Shown piece after piece: positions 47,285 through 58,383 of a stretch of 64,000 bases of DNA. The stretch covers positions 1 through 64,000 of the forward strand of contig CAJXUN010000018.1 in assembly GCA_913061475.1 (NCBI GenBank), given 5' to 3'. The translations under genes were made by a program, and so were the position numbers. The stretch is from an uncultured Colwellia sp. Its GTDB lineage: Bacteria; Pseudomonadota; Gammaproteobacteria; Enterobacterales; Alteromonadaceae. Numbering within the stretch: the first letter of the stretch is position 1; every line of letters begins with the position of its first letter. The notes beneath the pieces were generated by a model that worked only from the letters and a program-made list of their open reading frames with translations, made no database searches and was not told the DNA's origin.

Positions 47285-47479
47285 AACGGCGACTTTTACG
47301 CTCAGGTAAGTAAATATTATGCTTAAAATAGTTATTATGAAGGCTAAAAACTCAATAAAAGACCAATAGTGCGATAATATCAGCTATAAACTTAACCGTC
47401 TTTATGCAGTTATGCATTAAATATCTAGTTATTAAATCCGATACTTTAGTTAGATTAAAACACCGCTATGTGACCCGTA

Positions 47480-47572
47480 TTATAACTCCTTCTTAATCAT
47501 ATATTGAAAAAGTAATTCTTTGATTTACTGTTCAATAAGTTGATGTACTATCAAACGGAAAAATATTGGAAT
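47480..47572 (-). pseudogene. tusA 3'-end remnant
   Basis: Read on the minus strand the 31 codons give IPIFFRLIVHQLIEQ, a stop, then IKELLFQYMIKKEL and a stop. The last 30 residues of the intact TusA at 51054 are [16 protein letters not shown] then [14 protein letters not shown]; 16 of 30 agree. By hand count 68 of 93 bases are identical without gaps. Homology ends abruptly at 47573. It is a decayed copy of the tusA tail, in the same orientation as the real gene. Confidence 0.75.
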
Positions 47573-47613
47573 AATGCAAAATTCAATAAATAATCGTTCA
47601 TTTTAAGGCGGAC

Positions 47614-47680
47614 TAAAAAAATCTGCGTTGCTTTCAGTCTCAATAGCCCGCTATTGTTCAATCAATGGCCTGATTTTTAA
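47614..47680. repeat. Fold-back (hairpin) repeat
   Basis: CAATAG-CCCG-CTATTG (47641-47656) forms the tip of an imperfect hairpin whose outer ends (AAAAATC at left, GATTTTT at right) also pair. It shares TCTGCGTTGC with the inner part of the element at 7993-8265 (on the other strand). It may be a small mobile repeat next to the tusA remnant. The rest of the gap 47285-47783 shows nothing else. Confidence 0.4.
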
Positions 47681-47783
47681 ACTCAGAGTGGGAACAAACA
47701 TAATAGATTTTATTTTTCTATTTTAGAAAGTCGTATATCCGCAACATATACTCTTAATGACTAGAAGTTCTGTAGTACCAGCA

Positions 47784-48572
47784 CTAGTTACTCGATTTTT
47801 TATTGTGCTGATGCTCTTTATTTTTATATTTTTTTAATAACTCATTATATGCTTGGCTAGATCTATAATTGTTGATTGCAACGGAAAATTTTTGCGCAAG
47901 TGCTAAGTTGTTCTTAACTTTTGAAAACACCAAGTAACTATTATCTGATGCCACAGGTTGTTCAAAAATATGATAAAGTTTATCTATCTCACTTTCGGTA
48001 TGTACTTGTAAAAGGTTTCTTTTTGAGCCAATAATTACGTCAACTCGTTCCAAATTGAGTAAATTCGTCAACACGGCTTGGCTTGGTGATGGTATCTCAT
48101 GTTTCAATAAGAAACTCGCGCTATCAAAAGGGTTACCATATTTATAATCTTTACCAACCGCTATCCTATAAGGGGCTAAGCTGGTTAGGTTGCCATCAAA
48201 GGCTATTTCATTTTTTCGACCAGAGAGAATAATAGGGTATGTTTTTACACTGGATATTATGTTTCCTGGTAAAAAGTGGGCAAATGTTTCTCTATCTTCT
48301 GTAAGAGAAACATGCGACATCGCATCAAACTTGCCCCGTTTAAAATAAAGTAATCCTCGAGTCCAAGGTAGGCTTTCGAACTTAACCGTTAAGCCCAACT
48401 CATCTGCTACCGTCTGAATTAACTCAATATGTATTCCGGTAAGTTTGCCGTTTTCCAAGTACTCTAGAGGAAAATAGTTACCGTTACCACGTACTATTGT
48501 AATTGTTTCTTCAGCATGTAAAGTTAAGCAAAATATGTAAAGGCAGCATACAAAAATTAGGTTCTTCATCAA
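47784..48572 (-). CDS. Periplasmic substrate-binding protein (SBP_bac_3-like)
   Basis: The 262-residue protein has a signal peptide (MMKNLIFVCCLYIFCLTLHA) and a periplasmic binding fold starting TITIVRGNGNYFPLEYLENG with LTGIHIELIQTVADELGLTV. It ends in a Lys/His-rich tail. No transporter genes are nearby, so it may be an orphan solute sensor. The broken gene at 5677-6444 is of the same broad class but is not a close copy. Confidence 0.85.
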   Translation of the reverse strand: MMKNLIFVCCLYIFCLTLHAEETITIVRGNGNYFPLEYLENGKLTGIHIELIQTVADELGLTVKFESLPWTRGLLYFKRGKFDAMSHVSLTEDRETFAHFLPGNIISSVKTYPIILSGRKNEIAFDGNLTSLAPYRIAVGKDYKYGNPFDSASFLLKHEIPSPSQAVLTNLLNLERVDVIIGSKRNLLQVHTESEIDKLYHIFEQPVASDNSYLVFSKVKNNLALAQKFSVAINNYRSSQAYNELLKKYKNKEHQHNKKSSN

Positions 48573-48941
48573 TAACCAGATAAATTAATACTAAGATATA
48601 AACCTAGTTTAGCTTACTTTTTCGATTGTAATATCTTTACTTTACCTAGACTTAGAAAAAGATAAAAAATACTCGCCTAACTATATAGTGATGAAAAACA
48701 ATTAGTGCAAAGCCATACTTCTTAAGGCCCAAACTACGTCATTTTTATAATGCAATGTGGAGATATGCGATGGAAAAATTTCAGTAGTTTTATTTGATAG
48801 CAAGAGCCAGTGTTATGGTGCTTGTTTGCAATAAAATTTATTTCGTATTTGTTCTATAGCTTTGAGGATAAAGCTGACAATATAGCAATTGCTATCATCC
48901 CCTGTCAGTGCTTTTTAATAAAATGTGATTTAATAGTCTTT
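48573..48941. other. Gene-free spacer between divergent genes
   Basis: These 369 bp hold no gene I can support. The frame upstream of the AraC-type start is open (48810-48941) but lacks family similarity and a ribosome site. The spacer should hold the divergent promoters. Confidence 0.5.
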
Positions 48942-49817
48942 ATGAAAAATGTTAACCCAAAAAAACATGCTAATACAATCAATCAAATAGCACAGTATGT
49001 TTATGACAATATAGAAGAGAGCATAACTTTAGATTCGCTATCTCAAACTTTTTTTGTCTCAAAATACCATCTTAATAGGTTGTTCTTTGCGCAAATAGGG
49101 ATGAATATTGGTGAGTTCATTCAAAGACGTCGAATGGAGTTAGCCTACCAGTTAATACGCAACGACGATTTATCAGTAATAGATGCAGCTTTTAAAGTAG
49201 GCTATGAGTCACCCACTGCCTTTTCTCGAGCATTTAGGAAACTGTTTGCAATAGCACCTAACAAAGTAAAGTTGAAACAAGCACCGGTTTTTGCGCTTGC
49301 TACGCTGATCAAAAAAACTAACAGGGAAGCAATTAAATTTGAAATTATTCAGTTACCGGAGCAACATTTAATAGGGCTTTATGGCAAAGGGTTTCATGAG
49401 CAAAGTTATTTTAAAGTCGCCCAAGCGCTATACCATAAAATAGCGCTCGATTTAGGGTTAACTAATGGCTTTAATTTTAATAAACATCATCTTATTGGCA
49501 TTTCATTAGACAGTCCTTGGCGAACAGAACAAGATGAAAGTAAGTTTTTTGCTGGCATTAAATTGAATATAGTGAGTGAAAATAGCAATACAGAATTAGA
49601 GCGGCATATACTGGTTGCAGGGAGTTGGGCGCGTTTTAAACATAAAGGCTCATACAGCACAATGTGGCAAACAATTTTAAGTATTTATGCTAACTGGTGC
49701 GAGCAACGTGATGGCAAATTGAGAGACAGTGCAATTGTTCAGCATTATGTAAATGATATAAGCAGCACGGCAATTGACGATCTCATTACACATATTTACT
49801 TACCTATAGAAAATTAA
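48942..49817 (+). CDS. AraC-type regulator with GyrI-like ligand domain
   Basis: From ATG 48942 the protein has 291 residues: an N-terminal AraC helix-turn-helix pair (about 10-108: DNIEESITLDSLSQTFFVSK; RRRMELAYQLIRNDDLSVID; VGYESPTAFSRAFRKLF) and a C-terminal GyrI-like/SOUL-type effector-binding domain (about 130-291: EIIQLPEQHLIGLYGKG). This order matches Rob/SoxS-like regulators that respond to small hydrophobic compounds. It is divergent from the binding protein and precedes the secreted hydrolase, its plausible target. Confidence 0.88.
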   Translation: MKNVNPKKHANTINQIAQYVYDNIEESITLDSLSQTFFVSKYHLNRLFFAQIGMNIGEFIQRRRMELAYQLIRNDDLSVIDAAFKVGYESPTAFSRAFRKLFAIAPNKVKLKQAPVFALATLIKKTNREAIKFEIIQLPEQHLIGLYGKGFHEQSYFKVAQALYHKIALDLGLTNGFNFNKHHLIGISLDSPWRTEQDESKFFAGIKLNIVSENSNTELERHILVAGSWARFKHKGSYSTMWQTILSIYANWCEQRDGKLRDSAIVQHYVNDISSTAIDDLITHIYLPIEN

Positions 49818-49899
49818 AAAAATTATTCGCACTTTCTGCAATGAACCGCCAATTTTTCAGCAGTATAATGTTTTAAAACCAGTTAAGGATAGAGACATC

Positions 49900-50919
49900 A
49901 TGAACTATATTTCAACATTGAAAAGCGCTACTAAAATATCCGTTATATTGCTTATATGTTCGCAAGCACTTAATAGCTCAGCTATTGCGGGTGAATTAAT
50001 TCATGACCAAAATTCCTCTGCTATTAAAACCGACGTGATCGATCTAGTGCACTCGGATAAGAAACGACCTATCAAGGTAGACCTCTGGTATAAAGAAAGT
50101 AGAGAAAAAAACGCGAGCAAACTAAATGTCGCTATTTTGTCTCATGGTGCAATGGGTTCATCTAAAGATTACAGCTGGTTAGCTTACCCGCTTGCTGCAC
50201 AAGGCTGGATTGTCATCGGACTAAATCATTTTGGCGAGTCGTGGCGATATGGCAGAGAGAATATCGATCCATCGTCAGTAATGCGTTTTTGGCAACGAAC
50301 AGAAGATGCTTCTTTTGTCATTGATTCGTTAGATACTTTACTACCAAAGCATTTAACTACGGCTAGCGCTAATATTGTCGTAATAGGGCATTCATCTGGA
50401 GGTTATACTGCAGCAGGTTTAGCCGGCGTGCACTTAGACTTTAACCAGATGTATGACTATTGTACTTCTTCGGGTGCTCAAGCCGATTTAGGTTGTAGTT
50501 ATGGTAAAAGTGAAAAGCCACTACAAGCTAGCCCTATTGCTGAAAAATTTAATTTTGCTTTCGACAATCGTGTTACGGGCATCATTATGTTAGACCCGGC
50601 AATGGGACCCGCTGCAACTGAAGTTAGTTTGAATAAGGTGAAAGTGCCAACATTAATCATAGGCTCGCAGCAAAATGACTTTTTACCCTTTGAGCGACAT
50701 GCTGAGCACTATGCTAATAATATTCCGCTAGCGGAATTGGTTACGCTTAATAATGGTGAAGGACATTTTGTCTATATAAATTCTTGTGATAACAATTATA
50801 AGGCTCGAGGGGTCTCACTTTGTGAAGATCGTCAGGGCGTTAATCGCGGACACGTTCATCAAAAATTGTTAGGTCACATTTTAAAATTTTTAACAAAAAA
50901 TAGTCAGGTTATGACGTAG
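49900..50919 (+). CDS. Secreted alpha/beta hydrolase (dienelactone/PAF-acetylhydrolase-like)
   Basis: The 339-residue protein has a signal peptide (cut after SSAIA), then a hydrolase domain with the nucleophile GHSSGGYTAA near residue 168, an acid in MLDPAMGP and a C-terminal His in GEGHFVYI. Several Cys (DYCTSSG, LGCSYG, NSCDNN, SLCEDR) suggest disulphides. The fold resembles secreted esterase or lipase-like proteins. The substrate is unknown. AAGGATAG precedes the ATG. It follows the AraC-type regulator by 82 bp. Confidence 0.85.
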   Translation: MNYISTLKSATKISVILLICSQALNSSAIAGELIHDQNSSAIKTDVIDLVHSDKKRPIKVDLWYKESREKNASKLNVAILSHGAMGSSKDYSWLAYPLAAQGWIVIGLNHFGESWRYGRENIDPSSVMRFWQRTEDASFVIDSLDTLLPKHLTTASANIVVIGHSSGGYTAAGLAGVHLDFNQMYDYCTSSGAQADLGCSYGKSEKPLQASPIAEKFNFAFDNRVTGIIMLDPAMGPAATEVSLNKVKVPTLIIGSQQNDFLPFERHAEHYANNIPLAELVTLNNGEGHFVYINSCDNNYKARGVSLCEDRQGVNRGHVHQKLLGHILKFLTKNSQVMT

Positions 50920-51053
50920 TTAATCATTTGATTAAAAAGAATGAATTCCGTTAATTTTGATATGTTTGCTCGGCTTAGGATTTGCTGTAGGCCGAGTGTT
51001 TTTCTATAGCACTTTAAAAGTAGCAGTTAAAATCGCTACGACATTCGTTTGTA

Positions 51054-51302
51054 TCATAAACCTTTCTTTATCACATACTGAAAAGGTTTTTTTGTTACTT
51101 GCTGAGCAATAAGCTGATGTTCCATAAAACGGCAAAAACTGGGAATATCTCTTGTGGTTGATGGGTCATCGGCACTGACTAATAGGGTTTCTCCTGTGGC
51201 AATGTTACGAATTTTTTGACGCACCATCATCACCGGCTCTGGACAACGAAGGCCAATGGTATCTAATTTATGGTTTGTCTCAGGTAAAGCGCTATTTGTC
51301 AT
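51054..51302 (-). CDS. tusA: Sulfur carrier protein TusA
   Basis: The 82-residue protein has the essential Cys in [10 protein letters not shown] (Cys20) and the [16 protein letters not shown] stretch. TusA passes sulfur from cysteine desulfurase for 2-thiouridine synthesis in tRNA and other uses. A second, decayed copy of its 3' end lies at 47480. Confidence 0.95.
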   Translation of the reverse strand: MTNSALPETNHKLDTIGLRCPEPVMMVRQKIRNIATGETLLVSADDPSTTRDIPSFCRFMEHQLIAQQVTKKPFQYVIKKGL

Positions 51303-51528
51303 GTTCTATCTTGATATTGCCTATATATTGGCGTTAATTTTAAAGCCTATTTTCGACGAAGCAACCATAATATTTTTTCAATTAGTTACCATTACCCTAA
51401 GTATATTCGTCTACTACAAATATCAAGACCAAATACCTAAAATTAAGCTGATAATTACGCTGAATAGACTTGCTTTGTTACGTTAGGAGTGAATAATTGA
51501 TCTACGCTTATTTTTCCAAGGCCATCCA

Positions 51529-53448
51529 ATGCCGTTAGGTCGTTTCCGATTTTTCAAAACCATAATATTAAGTAGCCTTTTGGCGAGCGCTGTAACTTAT
51601 GCTAATGATGAAAATTTACAGCGCAAAACATTTTTGCAAGCAGAGAAGCAAATTTGGAATACCAACTCTGCTACCTATCAGAGTTTATATAATCAGCTGC
51701 ACTATTATCCTCTACAACCTTATTTAGATCAGAAGCGTTTGATGACTAACATTAAGCTCTCATCTGCGTCAGAAATAAATGCTTTCCTAATTAAGTATGA
51801 AGGCACACCGCTGGATTGGCCGCTGAGAAAAAAATGGCTGAACTATTTAGCTAAACGTAATAAACCGCTGCTTTTTCAGCGTTATTTTAAAGCAACCAGT
51901 AATGTCGAGCTAACGTGTCAGTATTATCGCTTTCAACTGCAGTCTGGCGTGTTGCCAAGCTTAATATTGCCAAAAGTAAGTTCGCTTTGGTTAGTAGGTA
52001 AGTCTCAACCAAAAGTTTGTGACCCATTGTTTAAACAGTGGCAAAAAGCAGGCTATCGAACGAACGAGGTGATATGGCAACGGATTGTTTTATCTGCTGA
52101 CGGTGGAAAGCATACGTTGATTCCATATTTAACTACGCTTTTACCAAAAAATGAACAATATTTAGCTGAGCTTTGGCATAAAGTCCGCCGTAATCCGACG
52201 TACGTAAAACGGCTAGCAAAATTTAAAGATAAAACTGCGCGAGAAGCGGAAATAGTTGCCTATGGTTTGAAACGTCTGATTTGGCGATCTCCTCAGCAAG
52301 CACTTGATACTTATGCGTTAGCGAAATCATTATTACCATTCACTGCGCAACAGCAGCAGCAAATTACGTTGAAGTTTGCTTTGGCATTAGCCAGTAAGAA
52401 TCATCTTGCTGCTAATTCATGGTTAGAAAAAGTTGATGATGAGCTATTTAGTAGTAACTTAACGCAGTGGTATATCACTGACGCATTACGCGATCAGAAC
52501 TGGAAAAACATTAAAGTTAAGCTTTCAAAGTTACCTGAAGTTGCACAACAGAGCTTAAAGTGGCGTTATTGGTATAGTCGAAGTTTATTAGCAACCGGTG
52601 AATTAGCGGCAGGAAATGCATTACTAAATGAACTTGCACAAAGTCGCCATTATTATGGTTTTTTAGCGGCAAGTTATCTTAATAAACCGGCTAATTTTCA
52701 GGATATGCCACTGAATGTTAGTACTGAAGAAAAAGCCCTTATTATTAAAAGTCCTGAAGCGAAGAGGGCATTTGAATTATTTGCTATCGGGCGTTTTCAT
52801 CATGCTCGCCAAGAATGGAATTATTGGCTATCAAAACTCAATGATCGGGAAAAATTAGTTGCTTCTAAAATTGCCAATGAAATGCATTGGTATGACCGAG
52901 CTATATTTACCTTAGCCAAGGTCGGTTATCTTGATGATGTTAATTTACGCTTCCCACTAGGTTTTGAAACTGAGATTAAACATTATGCTGGCAATGAAAA
53001 AATAAACTCAGCTTGGGCATTTGCGATAGCCCGACGAGAAAGCTCGTTTATGTCTGATGCCAATTCGCCTGCTGGCGCAAAAGGGTTAATGCAAATTATG
53101 CCTGGTACGGCAAAACAATTGGCGCGTAAAACTGTGTCTAATCGATATTTATTGAATGCTAAAAATAATATTAAGTTAGGTACTAAATATTTACGTAACC
53201 TACTAGATCGACATGACGGTAATCAGGTGCTTGCTACTGCGGCATATAATGCGGGGCCTTACCGCGTAAAAAGTTGGTTAAAAGATGCCGACTCATTACC
53301 TGCTGATGTTTGGATTGAGACTATCCCATTTAAAGAAACACGAGAGTACGTTAAAAGTGTTTTAGCGTACCAGCAAATATATCAACATAAAGTAGGGCAA
53401 GGCGGCTCTTTATTTGACAAAATCATTACGATGAATATCAATGAATAA
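51529..53448 (+). CDS. slt: Soluble lytic murein transglycosylase
   Basis: The 639-residue periplasmic enzyme has a signal peptide (cut after TYA), a superhelical alpha-toroid domain of about 400 residues and a C-terminal lysozyme-like domain with the catalytic Glu in ARRESSFMSDA and the signature SPAGAKGLMQIMPGTA. It cleaves glycan strands to 1,6-anhydromuropeptides. It stands before pepQ on the same strand. Confidence 0.95.
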   Translation: MPLGRFRFFKTIILSSLLASAVTYANDENLQRKTFLQAEKQIWNTNSATYQSLYNQLHYYPLQPYLDQKRLMTNIKLSSASEINAFLIKYEGTPLDWPLRKKWLNYLAKRNKPLLFQRYFKATSNVELTCQYYRFQLQSGVLPSLILPKVSSLWLVGKSQPKVCDPLFKQWQKAGYRTNEVIWQRIVLSADGGKHTLIPYLTTLLPKNEQYLAELWHKVRRNPTYVKRLAKFKDKTAREAEIVAYGLKRLIWRSPQQALDTYALAKSLLPFTAQQQQQITLKFALALASKNHLAANSWLEKVDDELFSSNLTQWYITDALRDQNWKNIKVKLSKLPEVAQQSLKWRYWYSRSLLATGELAAGNALLNELAQSRHYYGFLAASYLNKPANFQDMPLNVSTEEKALIIKSPEAKRAFELFAIGRFHHARQEWNYWLSKLNDREKLVASKIANEMHWYDRAIFTLAKVGYLDDVNLRFPLGFETEIKHYAGNEKINSAWAFAIARRESSFMSDANSPAGAKGLMQIMPGTAKQLARKTVSNRYLLNAKNNIKLGTKYLRNLLDRHDGNQVLATAAYNAGPYRVKSWLKDADSLPADVWIETIPFKETREYVKSVLAYQQIYQHKVGQGGSLFDKIITMNINE

Positions 53449-53457
53449 TGAGTATAA

Positions 53458-54840
<1,383 letters not shown>

Positions 54841-54851
54841 GTTAATAATAC

Positions 54852-55475
54852 GTGTCTACACCTTATGAAATAGCGGCTGAAGCGGTAATTGATGAAACAA
54901 TTGTCACTCGTAGTCGCTTTATTTGCTACCTTAAGCCTTGTGCTAGTAACGTTGACGCAAAGCTATTTATAAAAAGCTTGCAAGCCTTGCATCCGCAAGC
55001 TAATCATCATTGTTATGCTTTTATTGCCGGCAGGCCTGAGAATAGTCAGTTATATGGTTTTTCTGATGACGGTGAACCGTCAGGTACTGCAGGTAAACCC
55101 ATGCTAAGCATGCTAATGGGAAGTAATATCGGGGAACTGTGTGCGGTTGTTGTGCGCTACTTTGGGGGGACAAAGTTAGGCCCTGGTGGCTTACAAAGAG
55201 CTTATGGTGGCAGTGTTAAACAAGCATTAGCGCTTTTACCAACAAAACTTAAAATTCCTATGGTACGCAAAACACTAGCGTGTCAATATAGCCAAGTAAA
55301 TGATGTTTTATATTATGTTGAACAGTTTGGTGGAGAAATTACCCAGCAAGACTACAATGAAAATGTTGTTCTTACGCTAGCATTACCTGATGAAAAAATT
55401 GAGCTTTTCCAACTGCAATTGCAAACAATGTCTGCAGGGCAGTTAACATTACAACCAACAACTAAAAAGCAATAA
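54852..55475 (+). CDS. yigZ: YigZ/IMPACT-family protein
   Basis: The 207-residue protein has the IMPACT-type domain (SRFICYLKPCASN; ANHHCYAFIAGRPENSQLYG; FSDDGEPSGTAGKPML; VVRYFGGTKLGPGGLQRAYGG) and a C-terminal DUF1949-like half. Start is GTG 54852, 11 bases after pepQ. The function is not firmly known. Confidence 0.95.
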   Translation: MSTPYEIAAEAVIDETIVTRSRFICYLKPCASNVDAKLFIKSLQALHPQANHHCYAFIAGRPENSQLYGFSDDGEPSGTAGKPMLSMLMGSNIGELCAVVVRYFGGTKLGPGGLQRAYGGSVKQALALLPTKLKIPMVRKTLACQYSQVNDVLYYVEQFGGEITQQDYNENVVLTLALPDEKIELFQLQLQTMSAGQLTLQPTTKKQ

Positions 55476-55484
55476 TAAACTACT

Positions 55485-56951
55485 GTGCAATTTAAAAACA
55501 TCATTCGAATATTAGGACTATTGGTCGCATTATTAAGTGTGACTATGCTACCGCCTGCTTTTATTTCACTGATTTACCGTGATGGTGGTGGTGTTTCGTT
55601 TTTAATGTCTTTTGTTTTTTGTCTTGTGGCAGGGTTGCTATCTTGGTACCCCTATCGAGCAGAAAAGAGTGACTTAAGGGCGCGTGAAGGCTTTTTGATT
55701 GTGGTGCTTTTTTGGACCGTTTTGGCGAGCTTTTCAGCCGTACCTTTATTACTATTAGAGGCACCTAACCTTTCAGTTGCCGATGCATTCTTCGAGTCCT
55801 TTTCAGGGCTTACTACCACAGGGGCAACCATATTAACAAAAATTGATGGCTTACCACATGCTGTACTTTGGTATCGACAACAGCTGCAATGGTTAGGCGG
55901 TATGGGGATTATTGTTTTAGCAGTGGCTATTTTACCTATGCTAGGTATTGGTGGTATGCAGCTTTATCGTGCAGAAACCCCAGGGCCTGTGAAAGATTCA
56001 AAAATGACTCCGCGCATTGCCGATACAGCCAAGCATCTGTGGATGATCTATGTCACCTTAACGGTTGCCTGTGCTTTGAGTTATTGGGCAGCCGGAATGA
56101 ATTTATTTGATGCTATCTGTCATTCCTTTTCAACTATTGCTATTGGCGGTTTTTCAACCCACGACTTGAGCATGGGGTATTTTAATAACCCGTTAATCAA
56201 CTTTATTTGTGTGTTTTTCTTACTGGTTGCAGGGGTGAACTTTGCGCTGCATTTTGCTGTTGTCAACAGTCGTTCACTCCGTAGCTACTTTTATGATTCA
56301 GAATTTAAAGCATTTTTAAGTATACAGTTAGTATTAACGTTAATTTGTTTTGTCGTGTTAATGAGCTTTAATGTTTATCAGTCGGGTTTTGAAAATTTTG
56401 AGCAAGCACTATTTCATGCAGTTTCCATTAGTACCACCGCAGGATTTTCTGGCACATCGGCGAACGAGGTGCCATTTTCTAATTGGCCAACGCTTTTACC
56501 TATTTTACTGATATTTGCTAGTTTTATCGGTGGTTGTGCCGGTAGTACTGGTGGTGGTATGAAAGTTATTCGTGTGCTTTTACTTTATTTGCAAGGCATT
56601 CGCGAATTAAATAAATTAGTACACCCTAAAGCTGTGTTTACCATAAAGTTAGGTAAAAAAGCTTTGCCTAATCGAGTTGTTGAGGCCATTTGGGGGTTCT
56701 TTTCTGCTTACGCAGCTGTATTTGTTATTTGTATGTTGCTTCTATTAGCCGCAGGTATGGATGATATAGCGGCATTTACCGCTGTAGCTGCTTGTTTAAA
56801 TAACCTGGGCCCAGGTTTAGGGCAAGTTGCAGCAAATTTTGCTGACATCAATGATTTTAGTAAGTGGGTATTAGTGGTTGCTATGTTATTTGGGCGACTA
56901 GAAATTTTTACTTTACTGGTGCTATTCACACCAGCATTTTGGCGAACGTAG
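55485..56951 (+). CDS. trkH: Trk potassium uptake channel subunit TrkH
   Basis: The 488-residue integral membrane protein has selectivity-filter segments of the SKT family (FFESFSGLTTTGATIL near 100-115; CHSFSTIAIGGFSTHD; AVSISTTAGFSGTS; ACLNNLGPGLGQV). Start is GTG 55485. It works with TrkA, whose gene is convergent 30 bp downstream. Confidence 0.97.
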   Translation: MQFKNIIRILGLLVALLSVTMLPPAFISLIYRDGGGVSFLMSFVFCLVAGLLSWYPYRAEKSDLRAREGFLIVVLFWTVLASFSAVPLLLLEAPNLSVADAFFESFSGLTTTGATILTKIDGLPHAVLWYRQQLQWLGGMGIIVLAVAILPMLGIGGMQLYRAETPGPVKDSKMTPRIADTAKHLWMIYVTLTVACALSYWAAGMNLFDAICHSFSTIAIGGFSTHDLSMGYFNNPLINFICVFFLLVAGVNFALHFAVVNSRSLRSYFYDSEFKAFLSIQLVLTLICFVVLMSFNVYQSGFENFEQALFHAVSISTTAGFSGTSANEVPFSNWPTLLPILLIFASFIGGCAGSTGGGMKVIRVLLLYLQGIRELNKLVHPKAVFTIKLGKKALPNRVVEAIWGFFSAYAAVFVICMLLLLAAGMDDIAAFTAVAACLNNLGPGLGQVAANFADINDFSKWVLVVAMLFGRLEIFTLLVLFTPAFWRT

Positions 56952-56980
56952 TTTATCTAAATATGCTGTATATGAGCTAA

Positions 56981-58360
56981 TTAGAAAAACGTGATGGCAT
57001 CCAGTTGGAATAAGGTTTCAACATCACTAATATAGCGCTTATTCACTAAAAATAGCACGACATGATCTTCCGCTTGAATTTTTGTGTTTGAGTGGGCTAT
57101 TAATACTTCTTCGTCACGGACAATAGCACCAATGGTAGTACCCGGTGGTAGCTTAATTTGCTGGATCGTTTTACCGATAACCTTGGAAGAGTTTTCATCG
57201 CCTTTAGCGACTATTTCTATTGCTTCAGCCGCACCACCACGTAAACTATAGACATTATCAATATTACCTCTGCGTACATGGGTTAATAATGCTGAAATGG
57301 TTGCGTGTTGTGGCGATACCGCAATGTCGATATTACTACCGTGCACTAAATCAATGTAGGCACTGCGTTGGATTAATACCATAGCTTTGCGTACACCTAA
57401 GCGTTTTGCTAATAATGAAGACATAATGTTCGCCTCATCATCATTTGTTACCGCGATAAAAACGTCAAACTGGTCAATGTGCTCTTCCATTAGCAGCTCT
57501 TGATCAGATGAATCACCGGTGAATACTAAGGTGTCGTTCAGCTCTGAAGCTAGGTAAGCTGCACGTTTTGCTGAGTGTTCAATTAATTTTACTTGGTGAT
57601 TTTTTTCTAATATTCGCGCTAACCCAGAGCCGATGTTACCTCCGCCAGCGATCATGATTTTTTTATATGGCGCTTCTAACTTTTGCAGCTCATTCATCAC
57701 CGCACGAATATGTATGGTAGCCGCAATAAAGAAAACTTCATCATCGGCTTCAATCACTGTGGTGCCCAATGGCCTGATGGGCTTACCATTACGATAAATC
57801 GCGGCGACCCGGGTATCAATATTTGGAATATGCTCACGTAACGTAGAAAGGGCATGGCCAACTAATAAACCACCATAATAAGCTTTAACAGCTACTAAGC
57901 TGACTTTACCTTTAGCAAACTCTAAAACCTGTAAGGCACCAGGGTAATCAATTAATCGCGCAATATCTCGGGTAACAAGCTGCTCAGGAGCAATAACATG
58001 ATCTACCGGTATATTTTTATTTTGAAAAAGCTCTTTTTGATACTTAAGAATTTTACTCGAACGAATTCGGGCAATTTTATTAGCGGTATTAAATAGAGAA
58101 TAACAAATTTGACAGGCTATCATGTTAGTGGCATCGTCATTGGTCACCGCTACAATGAGTTCAGCATCTTCAGCGCCTGCTTGTTTCAATACATCAGGAT
58201 GCGAACCGTGGCCAGTGACAACACGCAAATCCATTTTGTCTTGTAATTCTCGTAAGGTTTCACTGTTAGTGTCGATCAGTGTGATATCGTTTTGTTCGCC
58301 TACAAGATTTTCAGCTAATGTTCCACCAACTTGCCCAGCACCAATAATTATAATTTTCAT
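56981..58360 (-). CDS. trkA: Trk potassium transport NAD-binding regulator TrkA
   Basis: The 459-residue cytoplasmic protein has two RCK modules. Rossmann starts are [19 protein letters not shown] (1-19) and [19 protein letters not shown] (near 233). Each is followed by a TrkA-C ligand domain. It gates TrkH. Length matches E. coli (458). Confidence 0.98.
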   Translation of the reverse strand: MKIIIIGAGQVGGTLAENLVGEQNDITLIDTNSETLRELQDKMDLRVVTGHGSHPDVLKQAGAEDAELIVAVTNDDATNMIACQICYSLFNTANKIARIRSSKILKYQKELFQNKNIPVDHVIAPEQLVTRDIARLIDYPGALQVLEFAKGKVSLVAVKAYYGGLLVGHALSTLREHIPNIDTRVAAIYRNGKPIRPLGTTVIEADDEVFFIAATIHIRAVMNELQKLEAPYKKIMIAGGGNIGSGLARILEKNHQVKLIEHSAKRAAYLASELNDTLVFTGDSSDQELLMEEHIDQFDVFIAVTNDDEANIMSSLLAKRLGVRKAMVLIQRSAYIDLVHGSNIDIAVSPQHATISALLTHVRRGNIDNVYSLRGGAAEAIEIVAKGDENSSKVIGKTIQQIKLPPGTTIGAIVRDEEVLIAHSNTKIQAEDHVVLFLVNKRYISDVETLFQLDAITFF

Positions 58361-58383
58361 TTAGATTGCTTTTGTTGTTGTTT

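Noticed and set aside
51256-51486. Small hydrophobic reading frame on the plus strand overlapping the start of tusA
   Set aside because: The likely ATG at 51301 overlaps the tusA start codon on the opposite strand and has no ribosome site, and I know no matching family.
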